Assembly (NCBI GenBank): GCA_900696465.1
Contig: CAADGE010000036.1
Coordinates: 1-64,000 of the forward strand
Direction: 5' to 3'
DNA length: 64,000 nucleotides
Origin: an uncultured Planctomycetota bacterium
GTDB lineage: Bacteria > Planctomycetota > Phycisphaerae > UBA1845 > UTPLA1
This document shows positions 52,123 through 60,391 of this stretch, in pieces. Both the position numbers and the translations under genes were made by a program. How positions within the stretch are numbered: the first letter of the stretch is position 1; each line of letters opens with the position of its first letter. The notes beneath the pieces are model-generated. The model was not told the origin of the DNA and made no database searches. It worked only from the letters and a program-made list of their open reading frames with translations.

Positions 52123-53460
52123 ATGGTCCAGCTTCCGCAAGTGACGTCCGATTCGTTGCCGACGGAACCAACCGAGGTGGGGAGCTACTTCGTCGCCAAC
52201 TACCCGCCTTTTTCATCATGGAAGGCCGAGCATGTAGCGACGGCACTGGCGGCGCTGGACGGCCCGTCGCGAACTGATGTCCCGCTGGGGCTTTATCTGC
52301 ACATTCCCTTCTGCCGCAAACGATGCAAGTTCTGTTATTTCCGTGTCTATACTGACAAAAACGCCAACGAGGTCGACGCCTATACCGACGCCCTGGCTCG
52401 TGAGGTTTCGCTTTACGCCGGGCGCAATGGTCTTTCGGGTCGTCAGTTCGAGTTCGTCTATTTCGGCGGCGGCACACCGTCGTTTCTTTCCAACGAACAG
52501 CTCAAGCGGCTCATCGGCAGGATACGCGAACATTGGAACTGGGATGCGGCTCGAGAGGTGACATTTGAGTGTGAGCCGGGCACGCTGAAGGAGAGCAAGC
52601 TGCAGGTCATCCGCGAGATAGGTGTCACGCGATTGTCACTCGGTGTCGAACATTTTGATGATGAGATACTGGAACTCAACGGGCGGGCACACAAGTCGCC
52701 TGAGATCTTTCAGGCCTTCGAGTGGGCCCGAGCCGCGGGCTTCCCGCAGATCAACATCGACCTGATCGCCGGCATGGTCGGTGAGACCGAAGCCAAATGG
52801 CGGGACACGGTCGAGAAAGCGATCGGACTGGATGCCGACAGCGTGACGATCTATCAGCTGGAACTGCCGCATAACGCCGTCTTTTCTCGGGAGTATCAAA
52901 GCGCCGGGAAACCGCCGCCGGTGGCGGACTGGGAAACGAAACGCAGTTGGGTGGATGAGGCCTTCTCCCGATTTGAAGCTGCCGGCTACGAGATTTCCAG
53001 CGGCTACACACTCGTGCGAAAGGACCGGCACGCCGGTTTCGTCTATCGCGATTCGCTCTGGCACGGCGCAGATATGATTGGCACCGGTGTTGCCTCGTTT
53101 TCTCACTTCGGCGGCGTGCATTTTCAGAATGTCGATCAGTGGGGCGATTACATCGACCGAATCGGTCGCGGCGAGCTTCCGCTGGCGCGGGCCCTGCCGG
53201 TGCCGGAGTCTTCCCGGATGATCCGGGAACTGATCCTGCAGTTGAAGACCGGCCGCATTCAGCCAGAGTACTTTCAGAACAAGTTCGGCATTGCCGTGGT
53301 TGACGCCTTCGCATCGCAGTGGAAGTCGCTGCATGAAGCGGGCCTGCTGGAATCGGCGAGCCGGCATGAAGTTCGCTTGAGCCGCGCCGGCCTGTTGCGT
53401 GTGGATACGTTGCTGCCGAATTTCTTCGAAAAGCCCTACCGGGACATCCGTTACACGTGA
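52123..53460 (+). CDS. HemN-like radical SAM protein
   Basis: A 445-residue radical SAM enzyme of the coproporphyrinogen-III-oxidase-like group. LGLYLHIPFCRKRCKFCYF carries the CxxxCxxC cluster motif; FVYFGGGTPSFLSNEQLKRL, FECEPGTLKESK, RLSLGVEHFDDEILELNGRA and INIDLIAGMVGETEAKW are the family's conserved blocks, and a HemN_C-like tail follows. Many such proteins are not true HemN but act in heme use or tailor natural products. Its stop overlaps the GTG of the next gene, so it heads a coupled operon. The longer frame to 52036 is disfavoured by a TACAAT overlapping that ATG. Confidence 0.85.
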   Translation: MVQLPQVTSDSLPTEPTEVGSYFVANYPPFSSWKAEHVATALAALDGPSRTDVPLGLYLHIPFCRKRCKFCYFRVYTDKNANEVDAYTDALAREVSLYAGRNGLSGRQFEFVYFGGGTPSFLSNEQLKRLIGRIREHWNWDAAREVTFECEPGTLKESKLQVIREIGVTRLSLGVEHFDDEILELNGRAHKSPEIFQAFEWARAAGFPQINIDLIAGMVGETEAKWRDTVEKAIGLDADSVTIYQLELPHNAVFSREYQSAGKPPPVADWETKRSWVDEAFSRFEAAGYEISSGYTLVRKDRHAGFVYRDSLWHGADMIGTGVASFSHFGGVHFQNVDQWGDYIDRIGRGELPLARALPVPESSRMIRELILQLKTGRIQPEYFQNKFGIAVVDAFASQWKSLHEAGLLESASRHEVRLSRAGLLRVDTLLPNFFEKPYRDIRYT

Positions 53461-54050
53461 TTGAAGTGCCGCGCGAACTTCATGCTTCCGACGATCCGGT
53501 CACTGCACTGCGTGATTTTTCCGCGCCGTTCTTCGGGCAGAATGGCCTGCTGATTCATGCCCGGCCGCTGTCACCTGACGAGTTACCGGTAACCATTCGG
53601 CAGCTTCTGTTCCACAACGATCACATGACCGAAAAGCTCCGCTGTCACTACGGGCACCCGATCCTGCTGAACGTGCACGGCGATCAGCTTGAAGGGGACA
53701 CCTATCAGCGGCACATAACCCTCACGCTGGCCGGCAGCGGTCGCGTCGTCGAGGTCGGTCTCGTTCGGATCGATCTTCGCTATACTACCGCGGACGTCCG
53801 GGCGGCGATTCTCGAGCGCAAGACGCCGCTGGGAGACGTACTCATCGGTGCGGATGTGCTCCGGCGGATCGAGCCGCGCTGGTACTTTCGCTTCGGGGCG
53901 GGTTGTCCGCTCCTGGCGGATTTTCGCGATTCCCGAGTGCGCGTCGCCTACGGCCGATTGGGAATGATCTACTGCAACGAGGCGCCTGCGATCGAATTGC
54001 TGGAGGTCGTCGCGGAGCGAAACGACGGATCAACGGAAGTGCTTGCGTAA
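53457..54050 (+). CDS. chorismate-lyase-like (UbiC/UTRA-fold) protein
   Basis: A 197-residue protein. LSPDELPVTIRQLLFHNDHM, NVHGDQLEGDTYQRHITLTL and AILERKTPLGDVLIGADVLR follow the pattern of chorismate pyruvate-lyases and their relatives, where an LGxxLF-type segment carries product-binding residues. Chorismate lyase makes 4-hydroxybenzoate, a starter for ubiquinone and for aromatic pigments. Assignment is from pattern only and not certain. The GTG start overlaps the upstream stop (GTGA), and 47 bases separate it from the next gene. Confidence 0.6.
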   Translation: MIEVPRELHASDDPVTALRDFSAPFFGQNGLLIHARPLSPDELPVTIRQLLFHNDHMTEKLRCHYGHPILLNVHGDQLEGDTYQRHITLTLAGSGRVVEVGLVRIDLRYTTADVRAAILERKTPLGDVLIGADVLRRIEPRWYFRFGAGCPLLADFRDSRVRVAYGRLGMIYCNEAPAIELLEVVAERNDGSTEVLA

Positions 54051-54097
54051 GCGGCGCTCCTGCTTCTGGATATTGCAAGCGAAGCGAGTAACGCAAC

Positions 54098-55354
54098 GTG
54101 AATCAGCCATATGATTGCATTGTCATCGGGGGCGGGCCATCGGGGTCGACCACAGCCACTCTCCTGGCGGATTACGGCCGCCGTGTCCTGCTGCTGGAGC
54201 GATCGAAGTTTCCCCGTCATCACATCGGCGAGTCGCTCATGCCGAACACCTACTACACCTTCAAGCGGCTGGGTCTGCTCGAAAAGATGAAGCACTCCGA
54301 TTTCGTCGTGAAGGAAAGCGTGCAGTTCGTCTCGCCGACCGGCAAGGAATCGGCACCGTTCTTCTTTCCCGATCGTGATCCTGGTGAATGGTCGTACACA
54401 TGGCAGGTCGAGCGCGACCGCTTCGATCAGATGTTGCTGGATAATGCCCGAGCGCATGGCGCCGAAGTGATCGAGCAGGCCAACGTCCGCGAGGCGATCT
54501 TCGAAGGCGAGCAGGCGGTGGGTGTTCGGGCGACGATCAACGGCGAATCGCGGGCGTATCATGCACGGATAATCGTTGATGCAACTGGTCAGGCGGGCTT
54601 GCTATCCCGCCAGCTCAAGATGCGCTACGGCGACGAGAAGCTCAAAAATGCAGCCATCTATGCGTACTACAAAGGTGCCCAGCGCGACAGCGGTCGAAAT
54701 GCCGGGGCGACGCTGGTGGTCAGCACGCCCGAGCCGGGCGGATGGTTCTGGTTCATTCCGCTTGCCAACGACGTGACCAGCGTCGGCGTGGTCGCTCCGC
54801 CGAATTACCTGTATAACGGGCGCGGTGACGACCCTGAAGTGATCCTCGACGAGGAGATCGCCCGCTGCCCGGGCGCGTCCAAGCGGTTGAGCGAGGCGGC
54901 GCGTGTGAGCAAGGTGTACACGACGGCGGATTACTCCTATCGATCGAAGCGTTTTGCCGGTCACGGGTGGATGCTGGTGGGCGATGCCTTCGGTTTTCTT
55001 GATCCGATTTATTCCTCCGGCGTTATGCTGGCCTTCAAGAGCGGAGAATTCGCTGCGGATACCATCCACGAGGCGCTTACGGATGGCGATGTATCCGCGG
55101 AGCGCCTGGGGCGCGACGGCGCTCGTCTGGCCGACGGCATGCAGCGCATCCGCCAGCTCGTGTACGCGTTCTACGACCCGAATTTCTCGATGAAGGGCTT
55201 CGTGACCGAGCATCCCGAATACCGCGACCACATCACGCGAATCCTCATCGGCGATGTCTTCAATGACGACGTCGCCGAGGTCTTCGAGGTCATGCGCCAC
55301 AGGATCAACCTGCCGGATGCCATCCGCCTGGAGGAGGCAGTGCCGGCCCCATGA
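54098..55354 (+). CDS. FAD-dependent halogenase/oxidoreductase-like protein
   Basis: A 418-residue flavoprotein of the halogenase/geranylgeranyl-reductase superfamily. CIVIGGGPSGSTTATLLADY is the FAD-binding GxGxxG fold; FPRHHIGESLMP and YSYRSKRFAGHGWMLVGDAF are the shared blocks. PGGWFWFIPLAND contains WxWxIP, the fingerprint of flavin-dependent halogenases, and a Lys in VVKESVQFVSPTG sits where halogenases keep their catalytic Lys. Either aromatic halogenation or reduction/hydroxylation of a ring is plausible. It starts with GTG and is coupled downstream to a DUF3311 gene (ATGA overlap). Confidence 0.78.
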   Translation: MNQPYDCIVIGGGPSGSTTATLLADYGRRVLLLERSKFPRHHIGESLMPNTYYTFKRLGLLEKMKHSDFVVKESVQFVSPTGKESAPFFFPDRDPGEWSYTWQVERDRFDQMLLDNARAHGAEVIEQANVREAIFEGEQAVGVRATINGESRAYHARIIVDATGQAGLLSRQLKMRYGDEKLKNAAIYAYYKGAQRDSGRNAGATLVVSTPEPGGWFWFIPLANDVTSVGVVAPPNYLYNGRGDDPEVILDEEIARCPGASKRLSEAARVSKVYTTADYSYRSKRFAGHGWMLVGDAFGFLDPIYSSGVMLAFKSGEFAADTIHEALTDGDVSAERLGRDGARLADGMQRIRQLVYAFYDPNFSMKGFVTEHPEYRDHITRILIGDVFNDDVAEVFEVMRHRINLPDAIRLEEAVPAP

Positions 55355-55626
55355 AGCTGCTCGTGTATCTGCTCATCCCGCTGCTGATCGTCCTCCATCA
55401 GGATTTCTGGTGGTGGCACACGCACGAGCCGTTGATCTTCGGGTTCATACCCATCGGCCTGTTTCATCACGTGTGCATCTCGCTGGCTGCGGCACTGGTC
55501 GGCTATCTTGCCGTGAAGTTCTGCTGGCCGCCGGAGGTCGAGGAACTTGATTCGGCTCCGGGCAAGTTGACGTCGTCTCGCGGGAGTAGGGGACGAAGTC
55601 AGGGTTCCACCTCGGAGCATCCATGA
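55351..55626 (+). CDS. DUF3311-like small membrane protein
   Basis: A 91-residue protein with two membrane helices (LLVYLLIPLLIVLHQDFWWW; GFIPIGLFHHVCISLAAALV) and a polar tail. Short DUF3311 proteins of this build are regularly encoded next to sodium:solute symporters and may act as accessory subunits. It overlaps the upstream flavoprotein stop and the downstream symporter start by four bases each, which supports joint assembly with the transporter. Confidence 0.7.
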   Translation: MKLLVYLLIPLLIVLHQDFWWWHTHEPLIFGFIPIGLFHHVCISLAAALVGYLAVKFCWPPEVEELDSAPGKLTSSRGSRGRSQGSTSEHP

Positions 55627-57263
55627 GCGCCGGATTGGTCGCCTTTATCGTAGTCATCGTCTACATGGCCATGCTGATCGGGCTTGGCGTCTTCACTGGC
55701 CGGCTTTTCCGCGGCACGGCGGCGGATTACTTCGCGGCGTCGCGCGGCATCGGCTCTTTCCTTCTGCTCATGTCGCTCTTCGGCACGACGATGACCAGTT
55801 TTGCCATCATCGGGTCGAGCGGCGAGGCCTTCGCCAGTGGAATCGGCGTCTATGGACTGATGGTCTCCTGGTCAGGCATTTTTCACTCCGTCTGCTTCTT
55901 CCTCGTAGGCATCCGGTTGTGGGAGTACGGCAAGCGCTACGGGTATCTGACGCAGATCCAGTTTTTCCGCGATCGGTTTGAATCGGACAAGCTGGGATTA
56001 CTGCTCTTTCCCGCACTGGTCGGGCTGGTTGTTCCGTACGTGCTCATGGGGATCATTGGGGGATCGCGGGCTATTGAAAAGATCACCGCCGGGGCGTTCC
56101 CCGTGGCCTTCGAGGCGACGAAGGGAGGCATTCCCTTCTGGCTCGGCGGTCTGATCATGTGCATCGTCGTGCTGATTTACATCTTCTACGGCGGCGTTCG
56201 CAGCGCGGCCTGGGCCAATGCGGTGCAGACGGTTCTGTTCATCGTGCTGGGCATTGTGACCTTCGGGGTGGTCGCCCATAAGCTCGGAGGGCCGCGCGCC
56301 GCGACGCAGCAGGTCGTAGAGTACAACCCCTCGTACCTGAAGCTGGAGGCCACGGAATCGGACCTGGCCGTGTACGAAGCGAGGATGGCTGACTTTCAGG
56401 AGGGTCGGTCGACGATCCAGCCGCGCAAGCCGCGCGAAATCACGCCGCTGGTGTTCTTCACCTACATCGGGATTCCGTTCTCCGTGGCGATGTTTCCGCA
56501 CCTGTTCCAGCACTGGCTCACCGCCAAGAGCGCGAAGACTTTCAAGTTGTCGGTCGTGGCACATCCGCTGCTGATGATGCTCACCTGGCTGCCGTGCGTG
56601 CTCATCGGCGTCTGGGCGACCTCCGCCGTCGGGGCGGATGGAAAGCTGCTCGTGCCGATCGGCGCCGATCAGAACGCCGTGCTGCCGATCATGGTCAACA
56701 AGCTCGCGCCGCCGGTGATGGGCGGTCTGCTGACCGCGGGCGTGCTCGCGGCGATCATGTCGAGTCTCGACTCGCAGTTCATCTGCCTGGGCAGCATCTT
56801 CACCAACGACATCGTCGGTCATTACGTCAAGCACGAACAGCTCGGCGATCGCCAGAAATTGTTCATCGGCCGTACCTTCATCGTCCTCATCGTGATCGTG
56901 GCGTATGTGCTCTCGCAGGTGCTCGCGAATACCAGCGTGTTTGCCCTCGGCGTCTGGTGCTTCACGGGCTTTTCCGCGCTGGCCCCGCTGGTGTTCGGCG
57001 CACTGTACTGGAAACGCATGACCAAGGCCGGCGCCTATGCGACGATCCTGACCGCCGCCATCGTCGGGATGAGCTTCTTCTTCCAGGCATGGCGGACCGA
57101 CACGTTGGCGACGGATAAGGAATACCACGTCTTCGGGATGATGCCGGTGGTCTTTGTCATGGGCGCGTCCGTTCTGGCATTGGTGGTCGTCTCGCTGATG
57201 ACCCGGCCGCCGTCCGAGGCGACGATCCGTAAGTTCTTCGAGAGGCCCGCGAATGCTCGCTGA
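55623..57263 (+). CDS. sodium:solute symporter family protein
   Basis: A 546-residue secondary transporter of the SSS family with about 13 transmembrane helices. RGTAADYFAASRGIGSFLLL and the following TM2-3 segment (MTSFAIIGSSGEAFASG), ITKA-like GGSRAIEKITAGAFPVAF, and TAGVLAAIMSSLDSQFICLG are the usual landmarks, the last carrying the SSLDS sodium-site motif. Substrate unknown; location in the operon suggests an organic acid or precursor for the pathway. Coupled by overlap to the DUF3311 gene and, by 11 bases, to the thioesterase. Confidence 0.9.
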   Translation: MSAGLVAFIVVIVYMAMLIGLGVFTGRLFRGTAADYFAASRGIGSFLLLMSLFGTTMTSFAIIGSSGEAFASGIGVYGLMVSWSGIFHSVCFFLVGIRLWEYGKRYGYLTQIQFFRDRFESDKLGLLLFPALVGLVVPYVLMGIIGGSRAIEKITAGAFPVAFEATKGGIPFWLGGLIMCIVVLIYIFYGGVRSAAWANAVQTVLFIVLGIVTFGVVAHKLGGPRAATQQVVEYNPSYLKLEATESDLAVYEARMADFQEGRSTIQPRKPREITPLVFFTYIGIPFSVAMFPHLFQHWLTAKSAKTFKLSVVAHPLLMMLTWLPCVLIGVWATSAVGADGKLLVPIGADQNAVLPIMVNKLAPPVMGGLLTAGVLAAIMSSLDSQFICLGSIFTNDIVGHYVKHEQLGDRQKLFIGRTFIVLIVIVAYVLSQVLANTSVFALGVWCFTGFSALAPLVFGALYWKRMTKAGAYATILTAAIVGMSFFFQAWRTDTLATDKEYHVFGMMPVVFVMGASVLALVVVSLMTRPPSEATIRKFFERPANAR

Positions 57264-57681
57264 ATTCCGAACGACCCGCCGCGTGCAGTTCGCCGAGACG
57301 GATACGGCAGGCGTCATGCACTTCTCGAACTACTTCCGCTGGATGGAAGAGGTGGAGCATGCCTGGTTCCGATCGCTGGGCATGAGCGTGATCCAGCCGC
57401 ACGCGCTGGGCACGGTCAGCTGGCCGCGCATTACCGTGAGCTGCGAGTACCTTGCGCCGCTGCGTTTTGAAGACGAGGTCGAGCTGCACTTTCAACTGGT
57501 TAGTCTTTCCGAGAAGTCGATGACCCACGAAGTGCTTTTTTATCTCGCCGGGAAACGCGTCGCCCGGGGGCGGGCCAAGGCGGTTTGCTGTCGTACTTTT
57601 GAGGGCGGAAAATTCGAATCCATCCCCATCCCGCCGGACATACGGGCGAAGATGGAAGGCGGTGGACTCGCCGGAGCTTGA
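57253..57681 (+). CDS. hotdog-fold acyl-CoA thioesterase (YbgC/4-hydroxybenzoyl-CoA type)
   Basis: A 142-residue single hotdog domain. QFAETDTAGVMHFSNYFRWM, with the catalytic Asp/Glu of the DxxGxxxxxNY-type loop, and YLAPLRFEDEVELHFQL are typical of the 4-hydroxybenzoyl-CoA thioesterase/YbgC group. It would release an aromatic or acyl product from CoA or a carrier protein. Overlap of 11 bases with the symporter gene makes it the last member of the coupled operon. With a chorismate-lyase-like protein upstream, a benzoyl-type thioester is a reasonable but unproven substrate. Confidence 0.85.
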   Translation: MLAEFRTTRRVQFAETDTAGVMHFSNYFRWMEEVEHAWFRSLGMSVIQPHALGTVSWPRITVSCEYLAPLRFEDEVELHFQLVSLSEKSMTHEVLFYLAGKRVARGRAKAVCCRTFEGGKFESIPIPPDIRAKMEGGGLAGA

Positions 57682-57795
57682 TCTACTACAACAGGAGATT
57701 TCGGATTTCGGATGGAAGCCGATCCCGGCACGACGGGACAATCCATCGGCTTCAGCTCTAAACCGATCACTGACCACGATTCTCGGAGTGATTCG

Positions 57796-58263
57796 ATGAA
57801 ACAATTCCTCCCGTATCTGTTCATCCTCCTGGCCGTCGTCTCATGGGGGGCTTACGTCCCGACGATTCACCACGGCCAGCTCGGTTTCGGTGAGCCCAAG
57901 GGTCCGCTGCGGGCTTTTCTCTTTGTCGGGCTGGCTTACTTTCTGGTTGCCGTGCTGATTCCCGGTCTCCTGATACTGAGCAAGGCCGAGCCCGCCGTGT
58001 TCCCGATGAAAGGGGTTTCCATGTCCACCTTCGCCGGCGTCCTCGGAGCCCTCGGTGCGCTCGGCGTGATCTTCGCCCTGCGGACCGGCGGCAAACCGAT
58101 CTACGTGGCCCCGCTCGTCTTCGCCGGCGCGCCGATCATGAACGTCCTCGTCACCATGATCTGGGACAAGCCGGCCAAGGCGCCTTCCATGCCGTTCTAT
58201 GTGGGGATTCTGCTGGCGGCGGTCGGCGCGGCGATGGTACTGCGGTTCAAGCCCGTCTCGTAA
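57796..58263 (+). CDS. small DMT/EamA-like membrane protein
   Basis: A 155-residue protein with about five transmembrane helices (PYLFILLAVVSWGAYVPTIH; LFVGLAYFLVAVLIPGLLIL; GVLGALGALGVIFALRTGGK; YVAPLVFAGAPIMNVLVTMI; YVGILLAAVGAAMVLRF). It resembles half of a drug/metabolite transporter. The ATG at 57796 has GGAG eight bases upstream. It follows the thioesterase by 114 bases and could export the operon's product, or belong with the beta-propeller gene eight bases downstream. Substrate unknown. Confidence 0.7.
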   Translation: MKQFLPYLFILLAVVSWGAYVPTIHHGQLGFGEPKGPLRAFLFVGLAYFLVAVLIPGLLILSKAEPAVFPMKGVSMSTFAGVLGALGALGVIFALRTGGKPIYVAPLVFAGAPIMNVLVTMIWDKPAKAPSMPFYVGILLAAVGAAMVLRFKPVS

Positions 58264-58271
58264 GGTGGATC

Positions 58272-59432
58272 ATGCACTCCCGATGGTTCATCGTCTTCTT
58301 CTTCTGTTCGGCTTCGCTGTCCCAAGGACAGGAAAAGGTGTCCCCCGGCGCGGACGCGTGGCCGATGTTCCGCGGTAATTCGATGCTGACCGGCGTGGCG
58401 ACCGGAAAGCTGCCGGATAAGTTCGAGGTCCTCTGGAGATACGAGACAAAAGAATCGATTCAGTCATCTGCGGCGATCGTGGACGGCACGGTCTATGTCG
58501 GTAGTGACGACGGCTTTCTTTATGCCCTGGATCGCGTGAGCGGTTCGCTCCGTTGGAAGTTTGAGACCGCAGCGGGGATTCGATCTTCGCCCACCGTCCA
58601 CGGCGATCTCGTGCTCTTCGGCAATGAAGACGGCCTCTTCTGCGCGTTGGATCGTCGCGGCGGGCGAAAGCGATGGTCCTACAAGGTCGAGGCGGAGATC
58701 ATCTCTTCTGCAAATTGTGCGGATGACCGTGTCGTCTTCGGTTCGTACGACGGCTCGCTCTACTGTCTCGCGCTATCAAGCGGCAAGCTACTATGGAAAT
58801 TCGAGACCGAAAGCCGCATCCACGGAACACCTTCGATCTCCGGCGGGCACGTCATCGTCGCCGGTTGTGATGAGCTTCTGCACGTCGTCCGGCTCGCGGA
58901 CGGCACGGCGGAAAGGGCCGTGCGGATGGGAGGCGTATCCGGAGCGTCCGCGGCCCTGTCAGGCGATCGCGTCTTCGTCGGAACCTTCGGTAACCAGGTC
59001 CTGGGCATCAATTGGAAAAAGGGCGTTGGTCTCTGGACGTATGAAAATCCGGATCGTCAGTTTCCGTTCTTCTCCTCAGCCGCAGTTACGGATCGACTTG
59101 TGGTCATCGGGGGGCGCGACCGCAGCGTCCATGCACTCGATATCGAGACCGGAAAAGCACGATGGGTTTTTCCCACGCAGGCCCGCGTGGAATCTTCGCC
59201 GGTCATCGCGGGCGAGCGTGTCCTGGTCGGGTCTTCTGACGGCAACCTCTATGAACTGGACCTGGCAACGGGCAGGGAGCGATGGAAGTACGAGGCCGGT
59301 GCCCCCATTCTTGCTTCGCCGGCGGTGGCCGAGGGTTGTCTTGTGTTCGGGACGGATGATGGCATCGTGTATTGCTTCGGGAATCGACCGGGGGGCGGAA
59401 CAAAGCCCGTCGGAGTGGAAAATCCGCCATAA
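58272..59432 (+). CDS. exported PQQ-like beta-propeller protein
   Basis: A 386-residue protein with a signal peptide (MHSRWFIVFFFCSASLSQGQ) and seven to eight repeats of the YVGSDDGFLYALD type, such as VLFGNEDGLFCALDRRGG, VVFGSYDGSLYCLALSSG and VLVGSSDGNLYELDLATG, each with a following W(K/R)(F/Y)-type blade edge. The repeats match PQQ-binding-like WD-propellers (as in BamB), which are usually scaffolds rather than enzymes. Start ATG 58272, eight bases after the previous stop. Partner unknown. Confidence 0.85.
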   Translation: MHSRWFIVFFFCSASLSQGQEKVSPGADAWPMFRGNSMLTGVATGKLPDKFEVLWRYETKESIQSSAAIVDGTVYVGSDDGFLYALDRVSGSLRWKFETAAGIRSSPTVHGDLVLFGNEDGLFCALDRRGGRKRWSYKVEAEIISSANCADDRVVFGSYDGSLYCLALSSGKLLWKFETESRIHGTPSISGGHVIVAGCDELLHVVRLADGTAERAVRMGGVSGASAALSGDRVFVGTFGNQVLGINWKKGVGLWTYENPDRQFPFFSSAAVTDRLVVIGGRDRSVHALDIETGKARWVFPTQARVESSPVIAGERVLVGSSDGNLYELDLATGRERWKYEAGAPILASPAVAEGCLVFGTDDGIVYCFGNRPGGGTKPVGVENPP

Positions 59433-59599
59433 CAGCAGGCTGGCGCGTGAGTCGCATGAGAGCGAATCGTTCTAATCGACGCTGGAAGCGGTCGCGAGCC
59501 GGAGACTGGCTTTTCAGGCGTTTCGCGTTTAGTCTGTCGTCCTGCCAGGCAGCCGACCCCGGCGCGTCGGCCATACGATAATAGAGGAGATCGAGGAAA

Positions 59600-60271
59600 A
59601 TGAATTTCGCTTCTCGCAATCGAACCGCATCTTTCAGACGCCTTTCGGGTGTGCTCATGCTGGCCCTCTGCACGGTGGCTTTCGCCGGCACGGCCCAAGC
59701 GGGCATCCTTTCGCTGACGGCGACGCAGAATCCCCTGCTCGAAAGCAGCTTTACGCTCGACTTCGGGGTTTTCGGCGGTCCGCGCGTCGCGAACATTTCC
59801 AATACTCAGTTCACACTCGAGTTGGACCCCGCGGCGCCGGCAGGTCTCTCGGCGGCTTTCACGTCGTACCACCAGAATGTCGATCCGCTCTCGCTGCCGA
59901 ATCCCTTCGGTGGTGCGGACCTGACGACCGGACCGATCACCATTTCGATCGAAGAGTCGTTCGGCGGCACCTTCAATAGCGCGACCGGTGAAGTGACGAC
60001 GGATGACCTGTATCGCATCGAGTTCACGGAGGACCTGTCGAGCTTGGGCATCTTCTCGCCGGTCTTCCTGGCGGGTACCTCCGCCGGCATGGTGAATTTC
60101 CTCACGCCGGGCAGCGGTGAGATCGCCCTGAACTGGGAAGGACTGCACTCCATCGGCGATCTGACCTTCAGCTACGTCTGTGCGACGCACACGATCTTTA
60201 CACCGGAGCCCTCGGCCCTTGCTCTGCTCGGTCTTGGTGGCCTGGTGCTTCGTCGACGACAGCGACGCTAA
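59600..60271 (+). CDS. exported PEP-CTERM protein
   Basis: A 223-residue protein with signal peptide (FRRLSGVLMLALCTVAFAGT), a beta-rich body of about 150 residues without a known domain, and the sorting tail PEPSALALLGLGGLVLRRRQRR. Exosortase sorting to the cell surface is predicted. GAGGAGATCGAGGAAA supplies the ribosome-binding site before ATG 59600. It has its own intrinsic terminator at 60326-60364, so it appears to be monocistronic. Second PEP-CTERM protein of the window; its body is unrelated to the first. Confidence 0.82.
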   Translation: MNFASRNRTASFRRLSGVLMLALCTVAFAGTAQAGILSLTATQNPLLESSFTLDFGVFGGPRVANISNTQFTLELDPAAPAGLSAAFTSYHQNVDPLSLPNPFGGADLTTGPITISIEESFGGTFNSATGEVTTDDLYRIEFTEDLSSLGIFSPVFLAGTSAGMVNFLTPGSGEIALNWEGLHSIGDLTFSYVCATHTIFTPEPSALALLGLGGLVLRRRQRR

Positions 60272-60325
60272 GGCGGTCCTACCGGAAGCACTCGCTTCCG
60301 CCCGACGTGTTTCGTGAGAGCATCG

Positions 60326-60364
60326 CGGCGTGTGGCGCATCCGTGCGTTGCACGCCGTTTTTTT
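60326..60364 (+). terminator. intrinsic terminator of the PEP-CTERM gene
   Basis: A seven-pair stem, CGGCGTG (60326-60332) with CACGCCG (60351-60357), with internal GC-rich loop, is followed at once by seven T (60358-60364). It lies 55 bases after the stop at 60271 and just ahead of the promoter of the next gene. Confidence 0.75.
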
Positions 60365-60373
60365 ATTACTCGC

Positions 60374-60379
60374 TATAAT
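60374..60379 (+). promoter_or_regulatory. -10 element TATAAT of the GT4 gene
   Basis: A perfect TATAAT, 12 bases before the ATG at 60392, leaving at most a few bases of leader and no Shine-Dalgarno. A possible -35, TTGCAC (60348-60353), lies 20 bases upstream, longer than ideal, and overlaps the terminator stem. Confidence 0.5.
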
Positions 60380-60391
60380 CGGCCAAGCAGA

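Noticed and set aside
55998-57317. A 439-codon open frame antisense to the sodium symporter
   Set aside because: Its charged His/Arg/Asp composition is the mirror image of transmembrane helices; no start signal.
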